The notes: generated by a model from the sequence alone, not told the origin. Shown: positions 23,561-36,200, counted from the stretch's first letter. The stretch: 64,000 nt of DNA from Pterois miles (GCA_947000775.1 CAMQGK010000001.1:5135501-5199500); one strand, 5' to 3'. Numbers and translations are program-made.

Positions 23561-24299
23561 AATAATTAATTCAATTAATTCCCACAGTGACAGTTTCCTT
23601 GATGAGATAATTATAAATGAAGTATATTGTTAAACTGGAATCAGAGCGAAATCTGAGATTGTTGTGTTTGTATTGATGGGATGGTGTTGACTGCTGCTTT
23701 TTTTGTTTCACTAGTTAACAAAACAAGGCTTCCTGAAATAATTCCCCAGCTACAGACATAATTATAACCAAAAAAACCCTATATATTTGTGTCACTGTTA
23801 CGCCTTAAAAGACTGTAAACTTGAGTGACTAACATCAGATTGATGCTACTTAGCGTAGATACCCTATAAAGATTTTTATGTCTCCCATAAAAATGTGTTC
23901 TTGTAAATTAGAAGGTGCTCAGTTGGATTTAGCCTCCATTACATGATGAAATTTGCTTTGGATGTTCGAGATGTTAGAGTGTGTGAGTGAGACCTTGGCT
24001 GTAATTAAAGAGAAAAGTGTTGCTTTTCCAGCAAAAACTTGCAGGAGAAAGTCGGTGTGAGTAAAAACAAGATGCAGATTTTACCTGCAGCCGTCCTTTC
24101 TCCACCTATTTCCCAGACAAGGCAGCCTCACACACCCAAACAGGCGGGGGCTGTACAGTTGTGTGAGGAGAGGAGTACAGGGGGGTAATTTAAAGCTGAT
24201 TTAGGACCTTTTATACTTATGCCATATTGTCAACACGGCCTGTAAAACCTCCTCCTCCACCCGTCTTCCCCTCTCCTCTGCCATTCTCCCTTCAGTTCC

Positions 24300-24640
24300 T
24301 CTTTATTTGTTCTAATTCCAGGGACCGGCTGGGTCTTGCCTGGATTTGGAGAGTGCTTGGTTTCAAAGGGTAATTGACACCTTACCTGTAATTTCATGGT
24401 TTCACTCCACCTGCCTTTGATGTCTGGGTCTCGGTTGGGGCCAGGATGCGGAGGGGAGAGATGTCGGCGGTGTGCTGCAGCATGCTCTGCCGCGAGTCTC
24501 TTCCAGCCCGCCTGTGCAGTTTTCTGAACATGAATGACGTCTCATGCGAACCCAGGTTATTAAAGAAGAAGAGGGGGGCTCCACGGGCTGCTGAGAAGCT
24601 TTTCTTGTGGTGACAAATAGGCCCATAGAGTTGTCAGGAC
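24300..24640. promoter_or_regulatory. Candidate cis-regulatory island (low confidence)
   Basis: Non-repetitive, balanced base composition. TCF/LEF-like TTTCAAAG (24361-24368) and CCTTTGATG (24414-24422) flank TAATTG (24371-24376) and an E-box CACCTG (24408-24413) within 62 bp. The clustering is suggestive, not proof. Confidence 0.25.
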
Positions 24641-24882
24641 TGACTAAGAGACGGAGGGATCAGAGATGAGTCAGGGGCAGAGATGATGACCTCTCTAGTA
24701 CATCACATGAAAACCACAAAAAAAGTCAAAGATGGGCTGTAGTCTGTCTTTGATCAGCAATCCATGACTGTGGAATATCCTGAGTGAGGCAAGTTGATTC
24801 AGTAATATGACCTTTATGAAATATTCCACTTACTAGCTTATTTATGCAGATTTTTGATATCCCAGTAGTTTCTGATCACAAC

Positions 24883-25060
24883 TTTAAAGCAGCAGTGTTT
24901 TTTTTTAATAAAACAGTCACTACCTGAGACAAGTAATCTGAAGAAGTCATGTGCCTAATGACATCTGCAAGATTTCACAAACCAGAGGAAAACAACCAAT
25001 CAGAGCTGATCTGGAGTCTGCCGTCCAGCTGCCGTCTATGAGAGCCGGCTGTCAATCAAC
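24883..25060 (+). mobile_element. Family A element, left-half fragment
   Basis: From CTTTAAAGCAGCAGTG through GGAAAACAACCAATCAGAGC to CTATGAGAGCCGGCTGTCAA this matches the left halves of 2736-3314 and 50692-51710; the right half is missing. Confidence 0.75.
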
Positions 25061-25204
25061 TGAGCATCTTTGAGTTACAAAGCAAGACATATGAGGACGT
25101 CATCGTGAGCTTTTGAAAGCACTGATTGACATTTTATAGACTAAAACACTAATCGATTAATCAACAAACTAATCAACAGATTACATGGGAAATAATCATC
25201 AGTT

Positions 25205-25430
25205 ACAGCCCTTCCAGAATCTCTTAAGCAAACTTTTCATTTTACTGCAACAGGGTCTGACAGTCTGCCCTGTACAGTCCTGGTCCTGGTTCTCCCAGGC
25301 CTCCATTCCCTCCAGCCAGCCCAATGATACTGCCTGGTTCTCCAGCAGCGTGGAGTCGGTTTTAACTCGCTGCTTTAAACTGTTTTGTCCAATTTCACTG
25401 GGAATCTGACCCAATGACAGCAATAAAGAA
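25205..25430 (+). repeat. Dispersed repeat family E, copy 1
   Basis: CATTTTACTGCAACAGGGTC and TCTGACAGTCTGCCCTG, then GTCCTGGTCCTGGTTCTCC, match 40605-40720 almost base for base. The tail ACTGGGAATCTGACCCAATG is only in this copy. Confidence 0.7.
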
Positions 25431-25511
25431 TAACTATATAGAAACAGCCAATCTGGCTGATTATCTTTTTTATTTATGTAGTTCATATACTGTAGAGGCA
25501 TCACTATTAAC

Positions 25512-25941
25512 GGTCCCATATTAAGCTCATTTTCAGCTTCATACTTGAATTTTATGTTTCTACTAGAACATGTTTGCTGTATTGCTAAAAAACCCTTTAA
25601 TTTCCTCATACTGTCTACCTGTGTTCACCCTGTCTGAAACATTTTAGCACATGTCAATGTAATTGTGTTGCTAGGCAACAGCTTGCATCCATGTTTACTT
25701 CCTGTCAGCTGATTTCATACAGGAAATAAATTGGGACACATTTAGAATATTTACGTTTGGTTTATACAGTATATTGCACATTTGTGACATCACAAATGTA
25801 CAGAAATCCTGACGGCTTGTTTCAAATGCTCAGTTTCTGAATTCATGTGTGTATTTCTTCATGGATTGACCTTTTGATACTTTCACAGTATTTACGTAGC
25901 ACCTAGACATGATTTATAATAAAAATAAAAAATATGGGACC
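25512..25941. mobile_element. Short element with 11-bp inverted ends GGTCCCATATT
   Basis: Left end GGTCCCATATT at 25512; right end AATATGGGACC ends at 25941. The interior has ATGTTTCTACTAGAACATGT and TGATTTATAATAAAAATAAA. It is non-coding, MITE-like and of a type common in fish. No clean target duplication. Confidence 0.7.
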
Positions 25942-26340
25942 TTTAAACTGACTGTTTCATGACCAGATTTAAAGTTCCTCACTGAAACTGTAACTTATTA
26001 TATAAAACTTTTTTCCAACTTCCAAGTAATCTGTATAATATCCAAGATTTCTTGTTTTTCTTTTCATCATCTTTGTTAAATCTACTTTTAGTTACAATAA
26101 GTGGGCCTGCAATAAAAATTCAGTTTATTTTCCTGTTTTCGGTATTTTGTTTTGTATGTTGCATGTTTGTAAAAACATACAAATATACATTAAAAACATA
26201 ATTAAAAAAAAAATTCCTGTAGCAACTGTAGGCCACTCCAGTCTGCTGGGCTGTTATCATCTAAATCTGCTTGGTTGTGAATGTGGAAAGGTTAAATGTC
26301 TTCACATGTGCCTCACTCTTGTCTGCATGCTCTCTCTCTC

Positions 26341-26342
<2 letters not shown>

Positions 26343-26378
<36 letters not shown>
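26343..26378. repeat. (AC)n microsatellite
   Basis: 18 AC units. Confidence 0.97.
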
Positions 26379-26380
<2 letters not shown>

Positions 26381-26639
26381 AGTGTGTCAGATTGTACATT
26401 TTAATAATCCTGCATGTTTTTTTTTTTTAGCCAGCAGCAAATAGTAATATTCAGGGAAAGAGCTGTTTTGGTGCGTGGGATGAAAGAAAGAGTTTGCGCT
26501 GGGAGCTACGGTTCTACCAGAAATTGCATAGAGAAGCGATTAGAATGAAGTGAATGGAAAGTTTTTTCTTTCCTTGCGTCTGGCTAATAAAGTGGAGATG
26601 CTCCTCTCAGGGGTGAGAAGAAGGTTACCTGCAGATCCA

Positions 26640-26960
26640 GGCGAGCAGCACTGAGTGATGAGAGGGGAGTGACAATGAAAATTGCACTTGTGCAACCATG
26701 AATCATTACAAACAACCCTTTAAAAGGCACCCCTCGCTGTAATTACCTCTTCTGCCATGCTCTATTACGGGGTGCTTTATTACCTTCTATTACTTCGCTG
26801 TGCCTGCCATGGCAGATGCAGACCTCACACTGACTACCAAAGCTTGGCAGGTGAATCTGCAACGCTGCTTCTCTGTTTGGGTCCAAAAACAGAGGCAAAA
26901 AAGAGCAGTGTTTTCAAGGAGGATTACGTAATCTGGGACTTGTTGATCCCAACAACACTG
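26640..26960. promoter_or_regulatory. Candidate cis-regulatory island (low confidence)
   Basis: Non-repetitive. It holds a C/EBP-like palindrome TTGCACTTGTGCAA (26682-26695), an ACAAT SOX core just before it and a TAATTA homeodomain core (26740-26745). The overlapping 83-residue frame has no domain. Confidence 0.25.
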
Positions 26961-26995
26961 ACAGACGGTTTACAGCGGCCTGGAGCTGACACACA

Positions 26996-27050
26996 TAACA
27001 TAAGATAAGATGAACCTTAATTAATCCCCGGAGGGAAATTCGGGATATTC
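26996..27050 (-). repeat. Retroposon tail fragment (reverse)
   Basis: AAGATGAACCTTAATTAATC then CCCGGAGGGAAATTCGGGA is the inverse of the GAATTTCCC..GGGACTAATAAAGGA tail module found at 12230-12260 and 53402-53432. Confidence 0.55.
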
Positions 27051-27162
27051 AATATGTACAAATATTCAAGTCACATTTTAAAGATGTCCACAAATTTACT
27101 GTGGTTCACACTACACCCTCGCAGTCCAAGCCAAAAACCAGTCCACGCTACTCTCAGCCAAC

Positions 27163-27382
27163 GGCGGCTGTAGCTCAGTGGTTAGAGGGGGTCGTCCTCT
27201 AACCACAAGGTTGGTAGTTTGATTTTGTTCGTGTCCTTGAGTGAGACACCTAAACCCAACTTGTTTCCTGGGCGCTTACAGCAGCCCACTGCTCCTCAGA
27301 CACTTAGGATGGGTTAAATACAGAGGTCAAATTTCATGTATGTTCCGGTATGTATATGACAAAGAAAGATTTCTTCTTCCTC
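27163..27382 (+). mobile_element. tRNA-derived SINE, second family
   Basis: The head GGCGGCTGTAGCTCAGTGG (A box) is followed by a degraded B box (GTAGTTTGATTT), the module GTCCTTGAGTGAGACACCTA, then AGCCCACTGCTCCTCAGACA, ATGGGTTAAATACAGAGG and a GACAAAGAAAGATTTCTTC tail. It is too degraded at the B box and in cloverleaf pairing to be a working tRNA gene. Confidence 0.8.
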
Positions 27383-27454
27383 TAATTACAAAAGCAATGC
27401 GATCTCATGGGAAGGTGTAAATTAGCACGCCACTTTTCATGTCATGCTGCACAT

Positions 27455-27795
27455 TTTAAAGGAACAGTGTGTCTATTAGCAGCATGTTTTCATTAGGTTA
27501 TAATCACGTTTTTACGTAACCTTAACGCTACCATAGAGCTACAACACACTTGTTAAACTGAGTTAACGTGAGCCACAGAGTGCAGACCCGTGGTACCGCC
27601 GGCCGTCGTCTGACTTCTGCTTCTAAAGTAGTGTTATTATGGTATGGATGGACTCTGAGCAAGGTGAATGCATTACCATGGTTTTCCACTTGGTGGCTCA
27701 CATTAACTCAGTCTTAGAAAGGGGGGAGTAAGCGGAGGGGTATTCATTTGATTGCAATCTGCAGCCACACCGCTAGATGTCGCCACTGGGTGACA
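27455..27795 (+). mobile_element. Family D element, copy 2
   Basis: Starts TTTTAAAGGAACAGTGTGTC, contains CACGTTTTTACGTAACCTTA and GGTATTCATTTGATTGCAAT, and ends CACCGCTAGATGTCGCCACT. It parallels 3357-3666 read in reverse. Confidence 0.55.
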
Positions 27796-27799
27796 CAAA

Positions 27800-28840
27800 A
27801 ATGAAAACATGGCAATAACATGCAAAATTACTTGAAAATGGCATGTTATCCATACGTTATTTGGTGGGACCAAGGGCTGGTATGAGTTTCAGTAGTTTCC
27901 CAGAGACTGTGACTTATGCAGCGATATCAGTGGAGGTGAACAGGATGTTGTTTGTGGTGCTCAAAGCTGTCAAAAATAATGTTTGAAAAACTTGTTTTTT
28001 TATAATAAAAATGGACCCAGTTATTCAGTTTAACCAAATAAATCAAACCAGCAGAAACAATGTGCAATGTTGTTTTACAGCGTCAGTAAATGGTATATGT
28101 TGGTTGTTTGTAGCATTAAATTAAAAAGCAGTAAAAAGTTCTGAAAAACAAAAAGAAAATTTGTGTTAGGTTAACAATACAGCAAACTCTGCAGATGTAT
28201 TAACTTCATTTGGTGCTATAGGAAGCAATAAAGCTATACATCTAAACACTGTATTTTGTGCTATCTTTATATATGTCTTTTATATAATACACTAATAACA
28301 TTTGAGATTGTCTTATTTTTTATTGTACAGGAAGAAAATATGTTTTTAAAGAATTTCTAACAGGCGAATTGCCCAATGCAGGGATAAACTGTATTTCCAC
28401 TGGTATGCAATGTTAACAATGGAGTCGATGACCCATCTGGAGGTGTCAAGGCAGACTAAGCTGATGATCACAGAAAAGTGGATCGGTACAGTGAGAGAAC
28501 AGGAGGGTGAGGAGGGGGAGAGAGGCAATCTGAGGAAAAGCCGAATGAATGAACGAATGAAAACATATTGGTCATCCTGAGTTCAGCTCCTCTCCCCTGC
28601 TGTGAGCCCCGACCGTGGGCTGCTTCACTGCCTCGCTGCCTCGCTGCCCAGGCTCCGCTGGGCACAAATCCAGTTTTCTGTCCAAATTACCAGCTCCGCT
28701 TCGCAGAAGAAGGCCAGCGGGGTGAGAAGATCTCACCCTCCACCCCCCTGTCTGAACCCCTCGCTGGCCCGGTGCAGAGCTGACGGAGCGTCGCGGATGG
28801 CCCTGGATTGCACCTGCACCAGGGGCTTTCCAGCTCTTCC
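27800..28840. other. Non-coding; GC-richer around 28570-28830
   Basis: No recognised gene. The GC-rich part contains CTGCCTCGCTGCCTCGCTGC, a short tandem duplication. Open frames on both strands run into the adjoining CA repeat and have no domain. Confidence 0.4.
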
Positions 28841-28847
28841 CCCTCTT

Positions 28848-28848
<1 letters not shown>

Positions 28849-28898
<50 letters not shown>
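28849..28898. repeat. (CA)n microsatellite
   Basis: 25 CA units. Confidence 0.97.
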
Positions 28899-28899
<1 letters not shown>

Positions 28900-29294
28900 C
28901 CCCCAGACCATAACCCTCTTTCCATTTCTGTAGGTTTCAATCATGGTCCTACAAGTTCACCAAGACACCAGAAGCTGTAACCTTCAAACGGTTCAGACAG
29001 AAAGCTGCTTTCAAATGTTAGAGAGGGAGAAACGGGAGAGACCAAGTGGAGGTTCCAAACCCAAGAATTATTCAACAAAATGAAATGGTTAATTTAGTCG
29101 TCATTAATTTGATGTGAAACTCCTACAAGCAACTCATGTTTTTAATGCCTGTTAACTGTCAGTTAATAATAATAAAGCACCAGATATGACCTCAGTGTCT
29201 CAGAAGACTTCACAGAGCAGCATGGTGTCCTGAAAACGACATTTCCCTTCATCCAAACAGCACTGTCAGTCATGCTTCCAGGGAAACATATTTT

Positions 29295-30000
29295 CTCCCA
29301 TCGCCCGGTCTCATGACACAGGAATTTGTAAGTCACTTCATGTGCACTAACAAAACCTTTGTTGTTGTTGGCATGTTGTGCTTACGCCACATAATCTACT
29401 GACTGCAATGCAAACGCATCCGCATAAATATGCTACACTCAGAGCTAGTGATGTAGAGCGAAAAGTGAGAGAGACTGCCCACGGTGGGTGGGAGGTGGGT
29501 CCAAAATCACAGGACTTTAAATCAGGAGACTTGTTCTATTTTAAAGTTATGTTAAGGACATTTGTGACATGTTTTACGTACTTTTATTTCATTGTTTGCA
29601 TACATATTTTACTTGGTCTACACCCTCATCCTCATTTCACGCCCTACCATGATTCTTTCCCTTCCCTTTGTTGTCTAAACATAACCGTAACTGTTTCACG
29701 TTAAAAACGTGGCGTTAAATGACATGTGAAAGGCTACACAACATTTCAGACTGTGGCGCATCAGTGACTCATGGAAAGACTAGAGTACGTAATCATGACG
29801 TGGAATTGTTGTGCTATTTATATTCCTTGTCATGAGTTTGGTTTTGACGTACCACAAATATGTTTCTGATGATAGCCCATGGATATCTATGTAGGGGGTT
29901 GGTCGGGGTGGACAGATGGCTCTAACGAACTCAGGACTTTCACCCAGAAGACCACCGTTTGTGCCTTGTGTAAAACCAAATTTCAACGTTCACTTATTTC
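29295..30000. repeat. Dispersed repeat family F-related region
   Basis: CGCCCGGTCTCATGACACAG at the left and CTCAGGACTTTCACCCAGAA then GACCACCGTTTGTGCC at the right parallel the region 21830-22320. Boundaries are uncertain. Confidence 0.4.
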
Positions 30001-31139
30001 AGTTTACACCTGTAACTTAATGTAACTTAATAAACAAATAAACAAACTTCTGTTTAGCCAAACTGATTTTTGCTGAAGATTACAAAGTAGTTTGGTTGCA
30101 TTTTTGTTTGTTTTGTTGCAATTTACAATGTTAACCAGGTGTTTAAATATGTGAAGAAAAAACGGAGGAAATACATTCATCTTGAAAGCTAATAGTGAAT
30201 GCAGTTTAGTTGTATGGGATGTCATTTTATAGGAGACAGAACGGGACACAGAAAAATCACATTTAACTAATACACAACATATTGTATATGTCATTAATAT
30301 ATTGCTGGTGGGGGCTGGTGGCTGTATGTTAGAGGGACTATATTCATTCATGGAGCCCTGCAAGTCACTGCATGTACTACACTGCCCTGCACACATTTCA
30401 GAATAAAAGCCTCATATTAATAAAAGGAGGAAGGAAGTAAAGGCTGCCACGTGCTGTTCACACAGCTGGTCTGGCTCAGGCTTTAGGGTCTTCATTACTT
30501 TATTTAAAAAAAACATATCTTTTGTGGTCTGTATGGTCACAAGGGGGAATGACAGGAAACTGCCGACCTCTTTGTTACAATAACTTTTGTTTCATCACCT
30601 CCATCAACAGAAAGTTCACAGTATTTTCTTGGGAAGCTGAAATTTCATCTATCTTTCTAAAAAGCTGAAATGTCTTTCTGGGCTTCTCTGCAGAGTGGCA
30701 CATCAACATGAGTCACAGAAGAAACTTGCACTCAAAACCATTTGTACAAGCCACACAAAGGTGAGATTAATGTGTTAATGCATGTTTTGAAACAATGCGT
30801 TTCACTTTCTCTGGTGAACTTCCAAACCTCCAGCAGAGCCTGTAACTTCAGCTTTACGACTGGAAGCACCTCGCTCACAGTGGATGACTACTTGAGATAG
30901 ACATAGCGTTTCCTGTGATTTTAGAGGGGTCACGTTTGATTTGGTGTCACTCTTTGGGAACAGAAGTGTTCCACTGGAGGTTTGGAGCGTCGGGGTATCA
31001 TGGATGACGGGCGGCTTCCCGGGGTGTTGCTGTTTGTCCTGGCCCGGCCTCAGGGTTGGGGGTTGTGTTTACCTCATAACAAAAAGCAACACGGTTTTGA
31101 TGCTCTGCCAGTGTGCTGCTGTATAAACTGCAAACAATG
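30001..31139. other. Non-coding, nothing recognised
   Basis: A 130-residue minus-strand frame at 30004-30396 shows no recognisable domain. Confidence 0.4.
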
Positions 31140-31163
31140 CACACACACACACACACACACACA
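31140..31163. repeat. (AC)n microsatellite
   Basis: 12 AC units. Confidence 0.95.
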
Positions 31164-31169
31164 ATTTAC

Positions 31170-32329
31170 ACACACTACCACCATACCTTTCTCTCTGCCC
31201 TTGAGCAAGGCACTTAACCTCTCATTGCTCCAGTGGAGCTGCCAACTGGGGTTGTCCTGAGCATCTTTTACATAATTTCCATCATTCTGTGGGTTGTTAT
31301 GAATGCTGGCACATCCCTGCGAAATATTTGTGTGGGGAAAAGATGTTTGGACGGATCTTGATCTGAGCGTATTTCTGCCTGCAGAAATATATGTTTGACC
31401 AATGAAATCCTTTGCTCCAGCTGATCAGCGTCATTCTGCATAATAATTTTGTTTGTTTGCTGCAACAGCTGAGAGTTTGTATTTTTGGAGCACTGGGCCT
31501 TGGAGAAGTGTCCGTTTGTTTTGGGGGTAATGGATTAATGGAGAAATTGTCTTTTTTGCGTCCAGTGGGACATTTTTTTGGACTATTAGAGTTTCAGAAT
31601 GAACAATGAACCATGTGCCATCCCCTTCACAACACCAAATAATGTAGGACAAACACTACTACCTCAATAGCAGAATTAAAGCTAATATATGTCTTGAGAT
31701 CGCCCAGCAGCTGGGATACGATGAAGATGGTAATGTAGCTACTTGATATCATCGTATGTTGGTCATGGAGCGTGGCTAGCCACACAGCTAGCATCAGATT
31801 TGGGGTCTGATTAGTTTATGGAAAGTGTAGTTGACGTCTTAGACATTCTCTGTCTGGACAGGTTTTTCTTGTGTGAAGTCATTTAGTCTTATTCACCAAA
31901 AGAAAAACAGCAATGAGACTATTTTGCACTGGAACTGGTGGATTCACACACACATTTTCTGTGTTCCTGTACCACATGTATGCATCAAAAGCTGTTCATT
32001 TTATCCTAAAATGGCTGAGTAAAGTTCAGAGGATCTCTTAGGTTTTAAGATGCTTCCCCAGAACATTTCACCAGACTCAAATAATTTTACTCAATTTTTA
32101 TAAACCAGCGTGGTTAACATTTTCACAAATCATACAGCGGTAATGAAATGGATTATTATAATTATCCAATTCAGTCAAGGGGTCTGTGTGTCTTAGACGC
32201 TCTAAAATGGTGTTTTAGTGTTACTTCAGACAGCTGCTGCTTCGCTGTCGTCGTTCCCTCCAGAATCTGTGGCCTCAGAGCAGTGAACCCAGACAAATGT
32301 GGGTGAGGAACCCCAGAACCACTGAACCT

Positions 32330-32330
<1 letters not shown>
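31170..32330. other. Non-coding, nothing recognised
   Basis: A short module CCCTTGAGCAAGGCACTTAA at 31199 resembles the SINE core module but lacks a tRNA head. Confidence 0.4.
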
Positions 32331-32387
<57 letters not shown>

Positions 32388-32504
32388 ACAATAACACTAA
32401 CATTAACACTAACCTCACCATCGTGCCGACTCTCAACCATCAGGAATGATGCTCTCTCGCTCTCACAGTCCCCCCCCCCCCCCCCCAGAAACCACACACA
32501 CACA

Positions 32505-32562
<58 letters not shown>

Positions 32563-32564
32563 CC
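32331..32564. repeat. Compound microsatellite: (CA)n, poly-C, (CA)n
   Basis: (CA)27 at 32331-32384, a 17-C run at 32470-32486 and (CA)n at 32493-32560 broken once at 32511. The 144-residue Cys/Val frame on the minus strand is an artefact. Confidence 0.97.
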
Positions 32565-32712
32565 ACCACCTTACTGAGTGTCCCCCACTCCCCCACCTCC
32601 TCCATGGAGGCTGATTCCGCCCTCTGGATGAACCTTTACCCGAGACCCTGAGCTCAGAGGGGGCTGGATTAGAGCATGGAGGCAGAAAGGGTGTGTGGAG
32701 GGGGGGGGGTTA

Positions 32713-32747
32713 TGATAGATAGATAAATGGATGGATAGATGGATAGC
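32713..32747. repeat. GATA/GATG tetranucleotide tract
   Basis: TGATAGATAGATAAATGGAT followed by GGATAGATGGATAG, preceded by a 10-G run from 32700. Confidence 0.9.
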
Positions 32748-32759
32748 TAATTAAACTTA

Positions 32760-34010
32760 GTTAATAGTAGGAGTGGGCGGATCGATGTGAAAATATCAAT
32801 ACTACCAATATCTAAGTCTCGGTTAGAAGATTGATCCTGGTGTCAATAGGATCAAAACAAAAAATGGATCAGTTTCTCTTCTGCGCCATTTTCATCAGTC
32901 TTCACTACTGTTGTGATGTTGTGTGTATTCAAACAGCAAATGTGTTTGCATGAGTTGTGTATGTGCAGTGGCGTGTACCCAGACTAGTTCCTCCAACGAA
33001 AGAAAGAGGAGCATGTTTGGATCTATTTCACAGCTGAGTGGAGGCTGACGGTCGATTGTGTTTATTTTTTAGTTATTTGCTCTACAGAAGTTTTATAACA
33101 TGAATTATTCTCAATAAATAAACATTTGCACTTTGTTTATTCAAACAAATAAAACTTTTTTTCATGTTTGCACATTCAATTTACAATAATAGGAAATATT
33201 TTTGTTGTTTACCTTTAAAAAGTGTCCTTTTGTTTTAACATGCATGTGATAAATATGATAAATAATAGTGGAAAGCAACATTAAAGCGAATAAACCGCTT
33301 TTAATTCTAAAACGCAATGTTTCACTATCGATATCAGCGATTCTGGTCCTGTGTTTCTTGGTACTGGATCAAAACCAAATATCGCCCACCCCTAGTTAAT
33401 AGTTATTTTACTGTTAATAAACAATTAAATGAAAATGAATAATGTTTACTAATTATCAGGGATGCTATAATTTGTTATTTTAGCAGTAGTTTGTGTAGTA
33501 TGAAATAGTTTATAAATTCTATATTGTATCACAGCTGAAAAGATGCAGTAACATTACATATTTACACAATTACTTTCTGATTACATTAGTAAACTATTTA
33601 TAAGTAATTGTATAAGTATTTGTTAATGATCACCAAATGGTTTGTTAAAGAAACTATTACATAAACAGATAGACCATATCTATCTATCTATATTGTTAAA
33701 ATGATAAAACTCGAATGGCAGACCTCGTCCAAGGTACCAGAGTATGATTGCCCCCCGTCTCCGCCATCATCCAGCTGTATTTGTGTTTATGTTGAGATCA
33801 GCTGTACGTAGCGAAGCAACACAGCAAAACACTTTATTCAAACTGGACAGAAAGAAGATAAAACTCAGCTAAACCGTTGTTACTCTTTCCAACTAGTGTA
33901 CTTTTGTCAAAATCAACTCTAATTTCACAGAGTTTGACAGAGTTTGAAAATATGGCGGCTCTCACGCGTCACCAACATGTCATCAGTTATGTGTTACACC
34001 CAGTGGTCTT
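32760..34010. other. Non-coding, AT-rich, nothing firmly recognised
   Basis: 32770-33395 opens with GGAGTGGGCGGATCGATGTG and closes with ATCGCCCACCCCTAGTTAAT, an inverted pair that may bound an AT-rich element. No gene. Confidence 0.35.
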
Positions 34011-34014
34011 CATG

Positions 34015-34250
34015 TTATGGCTGATTGGAGTCCTTTTAAAAAAAAGCCTGAATCTGGATCATGATCTGGATCACCACCAGAATACAGTGGATTGTTCATT
34101 GTGCCACATCCCACTCCTCTAATTTCATTCAAATCCATCGCAAACTTTTGGAGTAATCCTGCTAACAAACAAAGGAACAAACAAACAAACAAACAAACCC
34201 GCGCTGGTGAAAACAGAACCTCCTTGGCCTTGACGGAGGTAATAAATTAT
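34015..34250 (+). repeat. LINE-type 3'-tail fragment with (CAAA)n
   Basis: GATCTGGATCACCACCAGAA, ATTGTGCCACATCCCACTCC, GAGTAATCCTGCTAACAAAC, a run of CAAA units (34165-34198) and AACCTCCTTGGCCTTGACGG form the order seen at 3' ends of fish LINE-like repeats. No coding part. Confidence 0.55.
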
Positions 34251-34259
34251 ATCATTACT

Positions 34260-35600
34260 AATAATTAGTAAACATGATTAATTATCATTTCATTGTTTGC
34301 TAACAGTAAAATAACTAGTAATGAAGTTTAATCAATTTACTATTTATAAATGATGGTTATCATAAAGCGTTACCATTTTATTTTTGTCAATATTTCAAAA
34401 GTTAAAAAAAAAAATCAGCATAAAATCTGTTTGACATTTGCACATTTTTAAGTAAAATTCTGAAGGTTAGAAAATACGCATTAAGTTTTGTTTTTCATTT
34501 AAATTTGTTTGAAGAAGTGGAGTTTGTAGTAGTAGTTCAAGTTTAGAAGTAAAGACCTCCAACGCCCCCCCCCACCCCCCCACCACAAAATACAACCACA
34601 CACACTCCCACCCCATCATGCACCTGTTCTCAGTTCTGTCCCAGCCTGCCCTCCTTCCCCTGCAGCATTCCTCCAAACACACTTGAACAGACTCTGACAT
34701 CTTTGATATCTCGAGACACAAAACCATAAAAAGAAGTCTTCACTATTCAGCAGGGTAATTAAGCAGCGTTCCTATCAACAGTCCTCCTCGCGTGTGATTT
34801 ATCTACCTGGGTATCTATCCTGCACCAAGTGCAGAATCTCCTCCTGGTGACAAATGACGGTTTGAGCGTGAAGTCTGTACATCCCCAAACATTAAATACG
34901 TCCCCGCCTCCCTCCCTGCCTGGGCTCTGTGCAAGTACTAGCTCCTCAGACGGGCTGCAGCGCCGAGGCCTTTTCTGCCTGGAGGTGTCAGGACTTGTTC
35001 GGGAGTTGAAACATGATTTAGGAAGGTTCCCTCCTCAGTCCCGTCATGCAGAGCAAAGCTGCACTTGTATACGTTCTGATCAAAGGTCTGCAAGAGAAAT
35101 TAACTGCAGATTTTTGTTGTGCACAAATATGTTGAAACAATGCAGTGTACTTTTGTGAATTGCTTCCAGTCATTAGTGTCAAGAGCTCCCAAAAGAGTTG
35201 CATATACTAAATCAAGTTGATAACTGGACAGCATAGAGGCTTGGCATTGAGCAGTGATTTGATACCAGAAAAAATTGTCAAGATTCAGGTTGGAAAGAGT
35301 TTTTTTTCACCATTTTTGACAGTGAAGAAAAAAAACAACAAGTTCATCAATCAATCACACAGTGGGAAGATTTTGTGAGTATGTCTACCAATTCCAGCAC
35401 CAGTGGCAAAGTCTAATGATAATAATATTTAAATTAAATAACATTCAGTTTGGCTTGTTTTGTTGCATATTTCCTCAAGTACTATTTTATTAGATTTTCT
35501 GTGTTTTTTCACATCCGTCAGAGTTGTTTGACCACTCGGAGCCACTGTGGAAGCAAACATTACAACATGTTCTCATCCCAGCTCGTCACATGCCGCTGCT
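34260..35600. other. Non-coding, nothing recognised
   Basis: A C-rich stretch sits at 34564-34580. No gene. Confidence 0.4.
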
Positions 35601-35609
35601 TTGCCCCTC

Positions 35610-35950
35610 GGTGTCAAGTCCCTGGTTGGGCGTAAAACTGCCATGTTTGAACAGTGAAAATGACACAGAACTTTGTAAACACCGTAACTTAACGCACGGC
35701 ACATAAACAGCGATTTCCTGGATGAAAGCCTTGTATTTGTTGGACCCATCCACCTACCCTCACACCCACCCACTGTGTCTTTTTGCTATTTAAACTATGT
35801 CACCATACTGCCTGTGCACTTCCTCAGTATGATTACTGTTGCAACAGTGTGTTTCATACCGATGCGTGTAACACATGTCAACGGCCATGACAAAGCCTCG
35901 GTATTTAACGCCCTGGGAATGAGGATCAGGCTGAATATCGTCATCTGATA
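35610..35950 (+). repeat. Dispersed repeat family F, copy
   Basis: CAGTGAAAATGACACAGAAC, TTTCCTGGATGAAAGCCTTG and CCTCGGTATTTAACGCCCTG match 38455-38790 in order. Confidence 0.7.
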
Positions 35951-36200
35951 AGATGATTCATTCATTTTGTTCATTCGGCCCCCAGCACAAAGAGAGAAAA
36001 GAAGACAGCGATGCAGAATTTAAAGATAGACTGTGGCATGTAATTACAGAGCAGCTTGGAATGGGTGGTCGTAAACCAAAGGATGTACGACAGTTGACAG
36101 AGATCATGCTCTAACAGCTAAACAACAGCTTCTTGCTAATGTCAGTCATACATTAGCCCTGTTTGGGACTAGCACTATCCGTTACACCCACGTAATTAAT

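Noticed and set aside
27163..27235. tRNA gene-like sequence with a good A box
   Set aside because: The B box is degraded and the sequence runs into a SINE body with a retroposon tail, so it is a tRNA-derived SINE head rather than a working tRNA gene. The same applies to 12500-12557 and 53175-53250.
32171..32605. 144-residue Cys/Val-rich frame
   Set aside because: Translation of (CA)n/(GT)n microsatellite. Similar artefacts occur at 909-1294, 28572-28944 and 43097-43282.
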